Both the position numbers and the translations under genes were made by a program. From Chitinophaga sp. Ak27 (GTDB lineage Bacteria; Bacteroidota; Bacteroidia; Chitinophagales; Chitinophagaceae): a stretch of 64,000 nt of DNA. The notes under the pieces are model-generated. The model saw only the letters and a program-made list of their open reading frames with translations, was not told where the DNA came from and ran no database searches. This document shows, one piece after another, positions 26,566 through 35,110 of the stretch. The stretch's first letter is position 1. Each line of letters opens with the position of its first letter. The stretch spans positions 496,001 through 560,000 of the forward strand of contig NZ_JABAOB010000004.1 in NCBI RefSeq assembly GCF_012726295.1. The letters run 5' to 3'.

Positions 26566-27845
26566 TTCCTTACTTCCAGTCGCTGGGCACCGTAAATACC
26601 CGAATGCCCGCTAAAGTAATATGCAGTAAAACAGGCCACGGCGAAATACAGCACATGGGTGGTACCAAATAATTCAACACCCATCAACGTGCAGGCAATT
26701 GGGGTATTCGTTGCACCAGCGAAAACCGCAATAAATCCGAGTCCGGCAAACAGGTCAACAGGGGCGCCCAGCAGCAAAGCCAGCGTATGACCTAAAGTAG
26801 CGCCTATAAAAAATAGGGGAGTCACCTCTCCCCCTTTGAAACCCATTCCCAGCGTAATGGCCGTGAACACCAGCTTCCACAGCCAACTCCAGTCATTTAC
26901 ACTACTGTTGGCTTCAAAAGCTGCCAGTATACTAATGCCGTTGGGCGATTTGCTACTGACACCCAGTCCCAGGTAATCGGTTGTTCCCGTGATGTAACTC
27001 AACAGCAAAATAACGATACCGCCAACTACCGGGATGAGCCAGGGTATTTTAATATAGGCCTGAGCGTTATACTTAATATTGTGCATCAGCGTGGAGAACA
27101 GGAAACTGCTCAATCCAAATGCAACGCCGCAAACAATTACTTTTACCAGCAGCCATACATCCAGGTGAATAAATGGCAGGCTATCTATCAGCGGGTGATC
27201 GATATAATTGATATGATAATGGGTATGATGAATGCCCCAGGCACTGCAGACAACATCAGCAAAAACCGCCGCTATCAGGCAAGGCACCAGCGCATCATAG
27301 CGCATTACCCCGATAGCCAGCACTTCCAAGGCAAACACCGCCCCGGTAAGCGGCGTACCGAATACAGCTCCAAATCCTGCCGCAATCCCCGTCATCAGTA
27401 AAATACGCAGGTCTGCTGCCGACAGCCGTAGCTGCTTTCCAATCCAGCCTGCGATACTGCCGCCAATCTGCACGGCGGTACCCTCCCGACCCGCAGAGCC
27501 ACCAAATAAATGAGTAAGAATGGTGGTTACCAACACCAGGGGCGCCATACGTGCAGGAACCCCACCGCCGGGCTGATGAATTTCCTCCATGATCAGGTTA
27601 TTACCCTTGTCGGCCTGCTTACCGCCCAATCGATACAGCCAATAAATAAGAACACCGGCCACCGGCAAGCCCCATAATAACCACTCATATTCCCAGCGTA
27701 TATGCGTTACCGTTTCCAGTAACCATAAGAATAAAGCTACGAGCGATCCCACGATCAGCGATACCGGTATTACCAATACAGTCCAGCGGAGTAGCTGGTA
27801 TGCTACTCTCCCTTGTTCAAAAGAAGAAAACTTAAATTGTTTCAT
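26556..27845 (-). CDS. CLC-type fluoride/proton antiporter
   Basis: 429 residues, membrane part only, with no CBS domains. A CLC fold with about 10 or more hydrophobic helices. The gating-glutamate loop reads GREGTAVQIGGS (about 117-128). The usual selectivity loop GSGIP is replaced by GNNLIMEEIH (about 82-91), and a later loop reads GFKGGEVTPLFFIGATLG. Replacement of the chloride-selective Ser and the GREGT variant are traits I associate with the CLC-F clade that expels fluoride. The leader carries a fluoride riboswitch, which independently supports fluoride as substrate. It acts in the inner membrane as a resistance exporter. Confidence 0.9.
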   Translation of the reverse strand: MKQFKFSSFEQGRVAYQLLRWTVLVIPVSLIVGSLVALFLWLLETVTHIRWEYEWLLWGLPVAGVLIYWLYRLGGKQADKGNNLIMEEIHQPGGGVPARMAPLVLVTTILTHLFGGSAGREGTAVQIGGSIAGWIGKQLRLSAADLRILLMTGIAAGFGAVFGTPLTGAVFALEVLAIGVMRYDALVPCLIAAVFADVVCSAWGIHHTHYHINYIDHPLIDSLPFIHLDVWLLVKVIVCGVAFGLSSFLFSTLMHNIKYNAQAYIKIPWLIPVVGGIVILLLSYITGTTDYLGLGVSSKSPNGISILAAFEANSSVNDWSWLWKLVFTAITLGMGFKGGEVTPLFFIGATLGHTLALLLGAPVDLFAGLGFIAVFAGATNTPIACTLMGVELFGTTHVLYFAVACFTAYYFSGHSGIYGAQRLEVRKWR

Positions 27846-27847
27846 AT

Positions 27848-27897
27848 CCTACAAATAGCAGCGTGAAATGGCATACCATGCCATTAATATTTGTAGG
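27848..27897 (-). promoter_or_regulatory. RBS-sequestering expression platform of the fluoride riboswitch
   Basis: On the minus-strand RNA, CCUACAAAUA (from 27897 down to 27888, the 3' end of the aptamer) is perfectly complementary over 10 nt to UAUUUGUAGG (27857-27848), which sits 2 nt before the CLC ATG and contains the only SD-like AGGA. Between them is an 8-bp hairpin (27867-27874 / 27878-27885). Because the first two bases of CCUAC also belong to the aptamer pseudoknot, ligand binding and RBS masking should exclude each other. Confidence 0.7.
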
Positions 27898-27950
27898 CGC
27901 CATCAGACAGCCCTGGGCTGACGGTTCTGATCAGGAAGACACCATTTCCT
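27893..27950 (-). ncRNA. Fluoride riboswitch (crcB motif)
   Basis: Read on the minus strand. The P1-like stem AGGAA/UUCCU encloses AUGGUGUC. Then come an AACCG segment, a hairpin CAGCC/GGCUG, the conserved CUGAUGG and finally CGCCUAC. The loop GGUGUC pairs with GGCGCC (27901-27896) as a pseudoknot with two G.U pairs, as expected for this class. The order and near-invariant bases follow the known crcB aptamer. It lies directly between the promoter and the start codon of the fluoride-type CLC gene. Confidence 0.9.
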
Positions 27951-27961
27951 GTTTTATCTCT

Positions 27962-27969
27962 CAAAAATA
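27962..27969 (-). promoter_or_regulatory. -7 box of the fluoride riboswitch/CLC transcript
   Basis: TATTTTTG on the minus strand matches TAnnTTTG and ends 12 nt before the first aptamer base. It overlaps the region just after the glucokinase stop codon, so the CLC gene has its own promoter although it lies downstream of glk on the same strand. No clear -33 TTG. Confidence 0.6.
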
Positions 27970-27971
27970 CT

Positions 27972-29027
27972 TTAATCTTTTAATAATCCAGCATAAAATG
28001 CGGCGCCCCATAAGGCAGACTTATCATTGTTCACAATATGAATAGGTACACTGGCTAAGAGCTCTGCCATCCGGTCGCCCTGCATGTAGTGATGATAAAA
28101 CTCGCCCGTTTCGAGCAGCACTGCAATCTTTGGAGGAATTCCTCCACCCAGGAACAAACCTCCTGTGGCCTTCATTTTTAGTACCAGGTTGCAGGATTCC
28201 CTGGCCAGGTAACGTACAAAAAGCTCCATGGTTTTTACACAAACCGGGATCTTCTGCTCAATAGCGCCCTTGCTGATGGCGGCCGACGGGTCACCGGCAT
28301 TCATCGCGGCACGCAGTTCCACAGGTTCCTCCATGCCTTTTATATCTCTCAGAAACTGGTAAATGTCGTATACTCCCGGGCCGCTCACCACTCTCTCCCA
28401 GCTCACGATGTCATATTTCTCCTGCAAATAACGGAGCAGCAGTATATCCAGGTCCGTCCGCGGCGCAAAGTCAGTATGTCCTCCCTCTGTGGGAAAGGGA
28501 TGATGGTATTCCCCGTCCCAATACATGCCCGCCATCCCCAAACCCGTGCCTGGTGCAATAATCGCAATATTGCCAGTATGGTCCGCAGCGCCCCGGTGCA
28601 GCGTGGTCAGCTGCTGGGGCGACAAAGTAGCCAGGCCGTAGGCAGTAGCTTCCAGGTCGTTGATCAGTGCTACTGCATTGATACCGGTTGTCTGCCGTAT
28701 TTCATCCTCGCTCAATTCCCTTGATAAATTAGTGAGTTCCACTTTTCCTTTTACCACAGGACCTGCCACGCCAATGCATATACGATGCGGCGGCGTCTCC
28801 CGGCTCTCCCCGATAAAATGCTGGATGATATCTGAAAAGCTGGCGTAGTCGCGGGAAACATACCGCTGCTCGCGAATCAGGTCCAACTCGCCATCTACAC
28901 TACTAAATAGTGCCAGGTTGGTTTTAGTGCCGCCCAGGTCACCGGCCAGTAAGTGAGTCTTGACACCGTTATCAGATACCGGCATCATAAACCGGGGAAG
29001 GTAGTGCTGCTTTTTCATTGTTTGCAT
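27972..29027 (-). CDS. glk: Glucokinase (Glk, PF02685 type)
   Basis: 351 residues. The phosphate loop LAGDLGGTKTNLALF (about 27-41) marks the ATP-binding site; further blocks are ALINDLEATAYGL (sugar-binding Asn-Asp), IAPGTGLGMAG and a GGHTDFAPR segment. It phosphorylates glucose to glucose-6-phosphate in the cytoplasm. This fits the neighbourhood: a GH15 enzyme that could release glucose and a trehalose-phosphate synthase that uses glucose-6-phosphate lie next door. The start may be the first ATG or the one 9 nt later (MKKQH). Confidence 0.92.
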   Translation of the reverse strand: MQTMKKQHYLPRFMMPVSDNGVKTHLLAGDLGGTKTNLALFSSVDGELDLIREQRYVSRDYASFSDIIQHFIGESRETPPHRICIGVAGPVVKGKVELTNLSRELSEDEIRQTTGINAVALINDLEATAYGLATLSPQQLTTLHRGAADHTGNIAIIAPGTGLGMAGMYWDGEYHHPFPTEGGHTDFAPRTDLDILLLRYLQEKYDIVSWERVVSGPGVYDIYQFLRDIKGMEEPVELRAAMNAGDPSAAISKGAIEQKIPVCVKTMELFVRYLARESCNLVLKMKATGGLFLGGGIPPKIAVLLETGEFYHHYMQGDRMAELLASVPIHIVNNDKSALWGAAFYAGLLKD

Positions 29028-29136
29028 CGCTGTGGAACTTTATACTTAAAAATAAGCGTTTCCGTGAAAACTACCACATGAATATGTTTTGTTAATAAAA
29101 GACTTCCGGGGAAGCCCAGCCATTATTGGAACAGCT

Positions 29137-29155
29137 TTTGTTCGAGATGAACAAA
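29137..29155. promoter_or_regulatory. Inverted repeat upstream of the GH15 gene
   Basis: TTTGTTC (29137-29143) and GAACAAA (29149-29155), a perfect 7-bp inverted repeat with a 5-nt spacer, 40 nt before the GH15 start and in the glk/GH15 divergent gap. A possible regulator site; the protein that would bind is unknown. Confidence 0.4.
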
Positions 29156-29194
29156 TTTCAGGGAAAAATGTAAATCAAAACAAATCAAGGAATT

Positions 29195-30976
29195 ATGGAA
29201 AGACACACCTATCAGACGGGACTTATTGGCAATTGCGCATTCCTGGCGCATATAAATAAGAATACAAATATCGATTGGCTTTGTTGGCCCCGCATGGATA
29301 GTTCCTTTATTTTCGGCGGATTACTGGATAAAAAAAATGGCGGCGAATTTTCTATCCTTCCGGCAGCTGACTACTCTTCCCATCAGTATTACATGGAAAA
29401 TACCAATATCCTGTGTACAGAGATTACTACCACTGAAGGCAGCTACCGGATTACAGACTTCGCCCCGCGGTTTATGCAATTTGAGCGGTTTTTTAAACCG
29501 TTGATGCTGGTGCGCAAAATTGAGCCCCTGGAGGGATCTCCCCGTATCCGGGTAAAGTGTGAACCGGTGTGTGACTATGGCGCCTATAAGCTCAAACGCA
29601 TGAGAGGCAGTAGTCATATTGAATTTGCAGGCTGCGATGAAAACATACGACTCACCACCAACATTGCGGTGAGTTACCTTTTTGAAGATGAGTTTTTTGT
29701 GCTCAACGATACCCGGTATCTTATTCTTACCTATGGCCATCCGCTGGAAGCACCATTGGTCAGTACAGGAGAAAGATTTCTCCGGGAAACCATTACCTAC
29801 TGGAGAACCTGGATCAAGCACTCGTCTATTGCCCATTATTTCCAGCCTTATGTGATCCGTTCGGCCCTCGCCCTCAAGATTCACCAGTTTGAAGATACCG
29901 GCGCTATCATTGCTGCCAGCACCACCAGCTTACCCGAATTCCCTGATAGTGGCCGCAATTGGGACTACCGCTATTGTTGGCTACGGGACACCTATTATAT
30001 TATCACCGCGCTCAACCATATCGGTCATTTTGAGGAGATGGAACGCTACTTCGGGTATATCACTGATATCTCGTTCTCCGGGGATTTCCGCTATCAGCCA
30101 CTATATGGCATTACAGGGCAAAAGGAGCTGGTGGAAACCATACTCCCCCACCTGGATGGATATATGAACAATAAACCGGTACGCATTGGCAACCAGGCCT
30201 ATGAACATATACAGAATGATATTTACGGACAAGTACTGATTTCCATGCTGCCGCTATATACCGATCACCGCTTTATTTTCTCAGAGCGGAAGGACTCTGA
30301 TCGCTGGATAGAATTATTACTGAAGAAAATAGAGAAGACCATCGATGAAAAAGATGCAGGTATCTGGGAGTTCAGGAACATGGCTAACGTACATTGCTAT
30401 ACGAACCTGTTTCAATGGGCCGGCTGCGCTGCTGCTGAAAAAATGGCCCGCACTATTGGCAACCAGGCACTGTTACAACGGGCCACCGCGCTAAAAGAAC
30501 GTGCGGCAGCTCACATAGAAAGCTGTTATGACCCCGTAAGAAAAGTATATACCAACGCCGCTGGTAGTAAATACCTGGATGCCAGCACGCTGCAATTAAT
30601 TATGATGAATTACCTGGATCCCACCTCCGAGCGGGCCAGGGACCATCTCGCTGCGCTGGAACGGGAATTGAAAACACCGGAAGGACTCTTTTTCCGTTAT
30701 CTCCACTCCGATGATTTCGGTAAACCGAAAACCACTTTTCTCGTATGTGCGTTCTGGTATGTAGAAGCACTTGCCTGCGTAGGCCGGCTGGATGAGGCCC
30801 AGCGGGAATTCGAAAGATTACTGCAATATTCTAATCACCTGCTTCTTTTCAGCGAAGATGTGGAAGCTGAAACCGGCAGCCAATGGGGCAATTTCCCACA
30901 GGCTTATAGCCATGTGGGGTTGATGAATGCGGCCTACCGCATCGCCATGAAACTGGACGCTCCAATCTTTCTATAG
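29195..30976 (+). CDS. Glycoside hydrolase family 15 enzyme (glucoamylase/trehalase type)
   Basis: 593 residues, no signal peptide, so cytoplasmic. The N-terminal beta domain starts GLIGNCAFLAHI and IDWLCWPRMDSS. The (alpha/alpha)6 barrel begins near residue 200, with the active-site segment GRNWDYRYCWLRDTYY (about 250-265). The C-terminal part has FLVCAFWYVEALA and a glutamate-rich SEDVEAETGSQWGNFPQAYSH, typical of the catalytic base region. Cytoplasmic bacterial GH15 proteins include trehalases and glucan hydrolases. The convergent TPS/TPP gene makes trehalose turnover an attractive role, but this is inference. Confidence 0.93.
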   Translation: MERHTYQTGLIGNCAFLAHINKNTNIDWLCWPRMDSSFIFGGLLDKKNGGEFSILPAADYSSHQYYMENTNILCTEITTTEGSYRITDFAPRFMQFERFFKPLMLVRKIEPLEGSPRIRVKCEPVCDYGAYKLKRMRGSSHIEFAGCDENIRLTTNIAVSYLFEDEFFVLNDTRYLILTYGHPLEAPLVSTGERFLRETITYWRTWIKHSSIAHYFQPYVIRSALALKIHQFEDTGAIIAASTTSLPEFPDSGRNWDYRYCWLRDTYYIITALNHIGHFEEMERYFGYITDISFSGDFRYQPLYGITGQKELVETILPHLDGYMNNKPVRIGNQAYEHIQNDIYGQVLISMLPLYTDHRFIFSERKDSDRWIELLLKKIEKTIDEKDAGIWEFRNMANVHCYTNLFQWAGCAAAEKMARTIGNQALLQRATALKERAAAHIESCYDPVRKVYTNAAGSKYLDASTLQLIMMNYLDPTSERARDHLAALERELKTPEGLFFRYLHSDDFGKPKTTFLVCAFWYVEALACVGRLDEAQREFERLLQYSNHLLLFSEDVEAETGSQWGNFPQAYSHVGLMNAAYRIAMKLDAPIFL

Positions 30977-30978
30977 GC

Positions 30979-31088
30979 GAAAGCAGGAAGCGTAAAGCAA
31001 AAAGCTATCATAGCAAGTCATTAGAGCGGATAACCACCCGCATAAATCATTTGATATGATAGCTTTTTGCTTTACGCTTTCTGCTTTC
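30979..31088. repeat. Dispersed long palindrome, copy R3
   Basis: Left arm 30979-31012 and right arm 31055-31088 pair over 34 bp with one mismatch. The outer 28 bp resemble R1 (AAAGCGTAAAGCAAAAAGC), but the inner end differs (ATCATA/TATGAT in place of ATTGTG/CACAAT), changed on both arms. The loop keeps ATTAGAGCG and an inner stem GCGG (31026-31029) / CCGC (31038-31041). It lies between convergent GH15 and TPS/TPP genes, 8 nt from the latter's stop. Confidence 0.9.
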
Positions 31089-31096
31089 AACTTCTC

Positions 31097-33289
31097 CTAC
31101 ACCCCCTGCCCTTCTCGGCTTCTCAGGGTTCTCAGCAAATGTCTCACTTCATGATAACTTCTTAGATAGTACTGCGCCGCAGATACCTGGCTGCCCACCT
31201 TTACTGTAATGGCCGAGGCAGGAACCGCCTTAAAGATATCCTCATCTGTTACATCATCTCCCATAGCCATAATAAAATCATACTTCTTGTGGTGGAGCCA
31301 GCTCAGGGCTGCTTTCCCTTTATTGATCTCTATATTTTTCACTTCAATCACCTTGTCGCCGGGCAATACCTGCAACCCCTTTTCCGCGGTATAATAGCGC
31401 AAGGTATTCATCAGGTCATTGGCCCTTAGTTCTCCCAGCCCCGACTCTACTTTACGGTAATGCCATACCAGCGAGTAACTCTTTTCCTCAATAAAAGAGC
31501 CGGGGGTGCGATCAGTGGCCAGCTCCATAATGGGTAATAGCTCTTTCTTCCAATCGTCGGTTAGCCCCGGTAGCTGGTACCACTCCCCCGTCCGGGTTTT
31601 CTGCCAGGCACCATGTTCTGCAATGAGATCCAGCTTAAGATGACCAAACCATTCTCCCAGCGTTTCATGGTTCCGGCCACTGATCATTACCAGGTCATTG
31701 CCTGGGATGTTGGTCAGCTCTTTTAGCAGTTGGTACAGGTCCTGGTCAGGTGAAGCCATGTCTATATTAGGCTGAAAACCTACGAGGGTCCCGTCATAGT
31801 CGAGAAAGATGATACGTTTCTTCGCCTGGAAATATTGCTGCCGGATCGATACAGCAGTTTCCTGGTTGACCCGGCGGGCCAGCATATTTTGTTGCATTTC
31901 ATTTACCTCCTGTAATCGGGTCATAAACAGCCTTACCCAGTGGTGTACATTAAACTTGGCGACCACCGTCCGCATCTGTTTCATACGCCGCTGCTGTTCT
32001 GCGAGCGGCATGTCGAGGGCATCTACAATAGCACGGGTAATGGCACCAATATTATTTGGGTTGACAACAATAGCGTCAATTAATTCTTTAGATGCACCAG
32101 CCATCTCGCTCAGGATCAATACGCCATCGTTGTTATTGCGACTGGCCACATATTCCTTGCTGACGAGGTTCATCCCGTCGCGCATGGGTGTTACCAGGCA
32201 AATACCGGCGAAGTTATATAGCGCAGACAGGGTTTCCAGGGGGAAAGCACGATAAAAATATTGCACCGGATGCCAGGTCAGTGTCCTGAAACGCGCATTG
32301 ATATTCCCTACATACTTATCTATTTCATCCCTCAATTCCTTGTATTGTGGCACCGTATCACGGGATGGCACCACAATCATATACAACACTACACTCCCAA
32401 TATATTCGGGATGTAGTTGCAGTAATAATTCAAAAGCCTGCAGCCGTTGCAGGATCCCTTTGCTGTAATCGAGGCGATCTATCGACAGGATCAACTGGTT
32501 CTTATCAAAGTTCTGTTCAAGGTCCCTGATCTGCTCCTGCACTTCGGGGTAATTGCCCAGCGCGGCGTACTTGTTAAAGTCGATGCCCATGGGAAATGTC
32601 TCCACTACAATAGCCCGGTCATTGTAAGAAACTATGTTGGCCGATGTATTCACCGGCAGGATACGACTGGCGGCATCCAGGAAATGACGGGTATCATCGA
32701 AGGTATGAAAGCCCATGAGATCAGCACCCAGCATCCCTTCCAGAATTTCGGCCCTCCAGGGAATGAGGCGGAATAACTCAAAAGATGGAAAAGGAATATG
32801 TTGAAAGAAGCCGATGGAGATTTCGGGTAGCTCTGCCCGGATCATTCCGGGTAATAACAACAACTGGTAATCATGTATCCAGATGATGTCACCCGGTTCA
32901 GCTATCTTCAAAATAATATCCCTGAATTTTTTATTGACCTGAAAATAGGCGTCCCAATAATGTTGTTCATAGTGGGCATAAACAGACATATAGTGGAAAA
33001 CTGGCCACAGTGTTTCATTGGAAAACCCTTCGTAAAAATTGTTGATTTCATCCTGCGTCAGGTATACCGGCACCAGGTTCATCTTTCTCAATTGCTTTGT
33101 TACTTTCTCCTGCTCTTTCTGGTCTGTAATCTCCTGTCCCGGCCAGCCTACCCAAATGTTATTACCTTCCCTGTAGATAGAGCCTAGGCCGGTAGCCAGG
33201 CCACCTTCACTGGGAGTTAACGTATAATCACCGTTTGCTTCTGAAATCTTTACCGGCAGTCTGTTCGATACAATAATGGTCTTTCGCAT
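31097..33289 (-). CDS. Bifunctional trehalose-6-phosphate synthase / phosphatase
   Basis: 730 residues: an OtsA-type GT20 synthase (about 1-470) fused to an OtsB-type HAD phosphatase (about 490-725). Synthase motifs are SNRLPVKI, GLATGLGSIYREGN, WIHDYQLLLLPGMIR, GIDFNKY, SIDRLDYSKGI and VTPMRDGMNLVSKEYVA. Phosphatase motifs are IIFLDYDGTLVGF, the VMISGRNHETL segment and AMGDDVTDEDIFKAVP. It converts UDP-glucose plus glucose-6-phosphate into trehalose. The fused form is common in Bacteroidota. Both catalytic halves look intact, unlike plant class II proteins. Confidence 0.96.
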   Translation of the reverse strand: MRKTIIVSNRLPVKISEANGDYTLTPSEGGLATGLGSIYREGNNIWVGWPGQEITDQKEQEKVTKQLRKMNLVPVYLTQDEINNFYEGFSNETLWPVFHYMSVYAHYEQHYWDAYFQVNKKFRDIILKIAEPGDIIWIHDYQLLLLPGMIRAELPEISIGFFQHIPFPSFELFRLIPWRAEILEGMLGADLMGFHTFDDTRHFLDAASRILPVNTSANIVSYNDRAIVVETFPMGIDFNKYAALGNYPEVQEQIRDLEQNFDKNQLILSIDRLDYSKGILQRLQAFELLLQLHPEYIGSVVLYMIVVPSRDTVPQYKELRDEIDKYVGNINARFRTLTWHPVQYFYRAFPLETLSALYNFAGICLVTPMRDGMNLVSKEYVASRNNNDGVLILSEMAGASKELIDAIVVNPNNIGAITRAIVDALDMPLAEQQRRMKQMRTVVAKFNVHHWVRLFMTRLQEVNEMQQNMLARRVNQETAVSIRQQYFQAKKRIIFLDYDGTLVGFQPNIDMASPDQDLYQLLKELTNIPGNDLVMISGRNHETLGEWFGHLKLDLIAEHGAWQKTRTGEWYQLPGLTDDWKKELLPIMELATDRTPGSFIEEKSYSLVWHYRKVESGLGELRANDLMNTLRYYTAEKGLQVLPGDKVIEVKNIEINKGKAALSWLHHKKYDFIMAMGDDVTDEDIFKAVPASAITVKVGSQVSAAQYYLRSYHEVRHLLRTLRSREGQGV

Positions 33290-33555
33290 AGTCAGTTTAT
33301 ATAATCTATTATCTAATTACATTCAATAGGAATAGCCGTTAATACAACAAAAAATGAACCCAAAAGAGCGGAATTTACATATATAAATTAATGCAATGCT
33401 GCTACAAGGCGAAAGTTGGTCAACAGGATTTATCCAGAGCTGGATAAGGGCTACACCTGTAAAAATGTGAAGTTGGCAAGATAAACATTATCAGGCGGAA
33501 AAGAAAGAGAAAATACTGAAAAACAGGTCTAAATCAGCTACCAGCAAGGGATAGG

Positions 33556-34458
33556 TCAACGGCGCCCCAATGTCATGAGAATGACACCGGAGATAACAAT
33601 GGCGGCGGATACACCTACCATGGCGCTAATATCTTCATGCCCGATGGCCCAGCCAAGAAATAAGGCGACAATGGGGTTAATATAAGCGTAAGTGGCCGTG
33701 AGACGGGGTGGGGCATTTTTCGACAACCAACTATAGGACGTATAACCCACCAATGATCCAATGAATACAAGATAAAAATAAGCTTGCCAACCCTCTGTTG
33801 TCATAAATGGAATAGTAGCCACAGCGCCTGGCTCGAAAACGAGGCTTACAAGGAAAGAGAATACACCCCCGGCGAGCATCTGAACAGCAGTGCTAGTAAT
33901 TTGGGTAGGCATTGGCAGTCGCGGTACCAATAGCGTTCCGGCCGCCCAGCAGATATTCCCCGCTACTACAATGACTACCGGCCATAACGGAAAGCTACGG
34001 GTCTCCTGTACCTGAAAGGGATTAAACAACAGGAACAGGCCTATGAAACCAACCACAATACCCGACATGGTTAAATAAGATGGGCGCTTACGACTAAAAA
34101 ATGCCCAGTCCATGCCCATAATCCAGGCTGGCATGGCAGCAACCATTAATGCTACCAGTCCCGAAGGCATATGATGAACCGCCAGAGCTACGGTAGTATT
34201 ACCAATGCCTATCAATGCAATACCGACTAAACAGGCAGACAGGAACTGGCGACGATCCGGCCAGCTTCTCTCTTTTACATAACCAATCACCCCTAATAGG
34301 CTTCCGGCCAGCAAAAAGCGCATGGCCGACAGCATAAAGGGTGGTACCACTTTGGTAGCGATCTTCATACCAAGGTAAGTGGAGCCCCAGATAATATATA
34401 CTGCCAGCAGGCAAAAGATCAGTTTAGAAGATATGGTACTTCCTGTTTCTTTACTCAT
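33556..34458 (-). CDS. EamA/DMT-family exporter (YedA-like)
   Basis: 300 residues with ten predicted helices and the internal duplication of the drug/metabolite transporter superfamily. Motifs are YIIWGSTYLGMKIAT in helix 1, PPFMLSAMRFLLAG, and in the second repeat GSLVGYTSYSWLSKNAPP and YINPIVALFLGW. Family members export amino acids or other small metabolites. The ATG overlaps the stop of the CGNR gene by 4 nt (ATGA), so the two are one operon and the CGNR protein probably controls the exporter. Confidence 0.93.
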   Translation of the reverse strand: MSKETGSTISSKLIFCLLAVYIIWGSTYLGMKIATKVVPPFMLSAMRFLLAGSLLGVIGYVKERSWPDRRQFLSACLVGIALIGIGNTTVALAVHHMPSGLVALMVAAMPAWIMGMDWAFFSRKRPSYLTMSGIVVGFIGLFLLFNPFQVQETRSFPLWPVVIVVAGNICWAAGTLLVPRLPMPTQITSTAVQMLAGGVFSFLVSLVFEPGAVATIPFMTTEGWQAYFYLVFIGSLVGYTSYSWLSKNAPPRLTATYAYINPIVALFLGWAIGHEDISAMVGVSAAIVISGVILMTLGRR

Positions 34459-35069
34459 GATAATTTTCTTTTAGCTCGCTGATAACTCCTGGTTACTTTG
34501 TCTACATCGCCGCAAGTGCTCATACTGCACCAACGCCGGGATCCATTCCTGCTTTTGTCCAGGAACAGCCATCCGCAGGCGGGGCATTCCTTTACCGGCA
34601 TAGGTTGGTCGGCCGTGTACAAATCTACCGCCGATTTTACCAGCCACCAGTATACCTGCTCCAGGGCTGGTGCGTTGAATTGCAATTTCGCCCCGCCAGC
34701 CGTCCAGCCTATTTCAATATTAGCATAGACCTCCCCGACATAACTGTTGAACTGGAACAAATCTGCCGGCGTCGGGCGTTTATCGGATGCCTTACTTAAA
34801 AACAGCTGGTGCAGTAATTCCCTTAAGGCTATGCTCTTATCAAAAACAATGGCTGCCTTTTGAGGATAGTCTTTTGCCAACCGTTCCAAAGTATGGATCG
34901 TTTTGACGGGTAAACTGCCGGTATGTCCATACCATTGCAATACATCTTTGAAGTGATGCAGATAATCTACGGGCGGCATCTTCTTCCGGTTACTGATGGT
35001 ATTAACAAAATCAAGGCACAAAACACCACCATCCAGCCGGAGATCAGTAATGGATTTTTGAGCAGACAT
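34455..35069 (-). CDS. CGNR zinc-finger / ABATE-domain regulator
   Basis: 204 residues. The N-terminal stress-linked ABATE-like domain has LDGGVLCLDFVNTISNRKKM. The C-terminal CGNR finger has CPACGWLFLD and RRWCSMSTCGD, giving four cysteines. The name-giving CGNRxK is here CGDVDK, a divergence in the DNA-contacting part. Family members are taken to be transcriptional regulators from domain layout. It shares an operon with the EamA exporter, and a 32-bp palindrome sits at its promoter, which fits autoregulation. Confidence 0.87.
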   Translation of the reverse strand: MSAQKSITDLRLDGGVLCLDFVNTISNRKKMPPVDYLHHFKDVLQWYGHTGSLPVKTIHTLERLAKDYPQKAAIVFDKSIALRELLHQLFLSKASDKRPTPADLFQFNSYVGEVYANIEIGWTAGGAKLQFNAPALEQVYWWLVKSAVDLYTADQPMPVKECPACGWLFLDKSRNGSRRWCSMSTCGDVDKVTRSYQRAKRKLS

Positions 35070-35094
35070 ATTTCTATAATTTGACCTGGAGCAA

Positions 35095-35102
35095 CAAAGA
35101 TA
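35095..35102 (-). promoter_or_regulatory. -7 box of the CGNR-EamA operon
   Basis: Minus-strand TATCTTTG matches TAnnTTTG exactly, 25 nt before the CGNR start. The TTG inside the adjacent palindrome is 22 nt upstream and may serve as -33. Confidence 0.6.
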
Positions 35103-35110
35103 AACTAAAT

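Noticed and set aside
26279..26614. Plus-strand 111-codon frame before the CLC gene
   Set aside because: It runs across the CLC terminator and the 3' end of the CLC gene, with no family pattern; judged a shadow.
33431..33457. TTATCCAG...CTGGATAA inverted repeat resembling DnaA boxes
   Set aside because: Only one imperfect box pair; no cluster of DnaA boxes, no dnaA/dnaN or AT-rich unwinding region around it.
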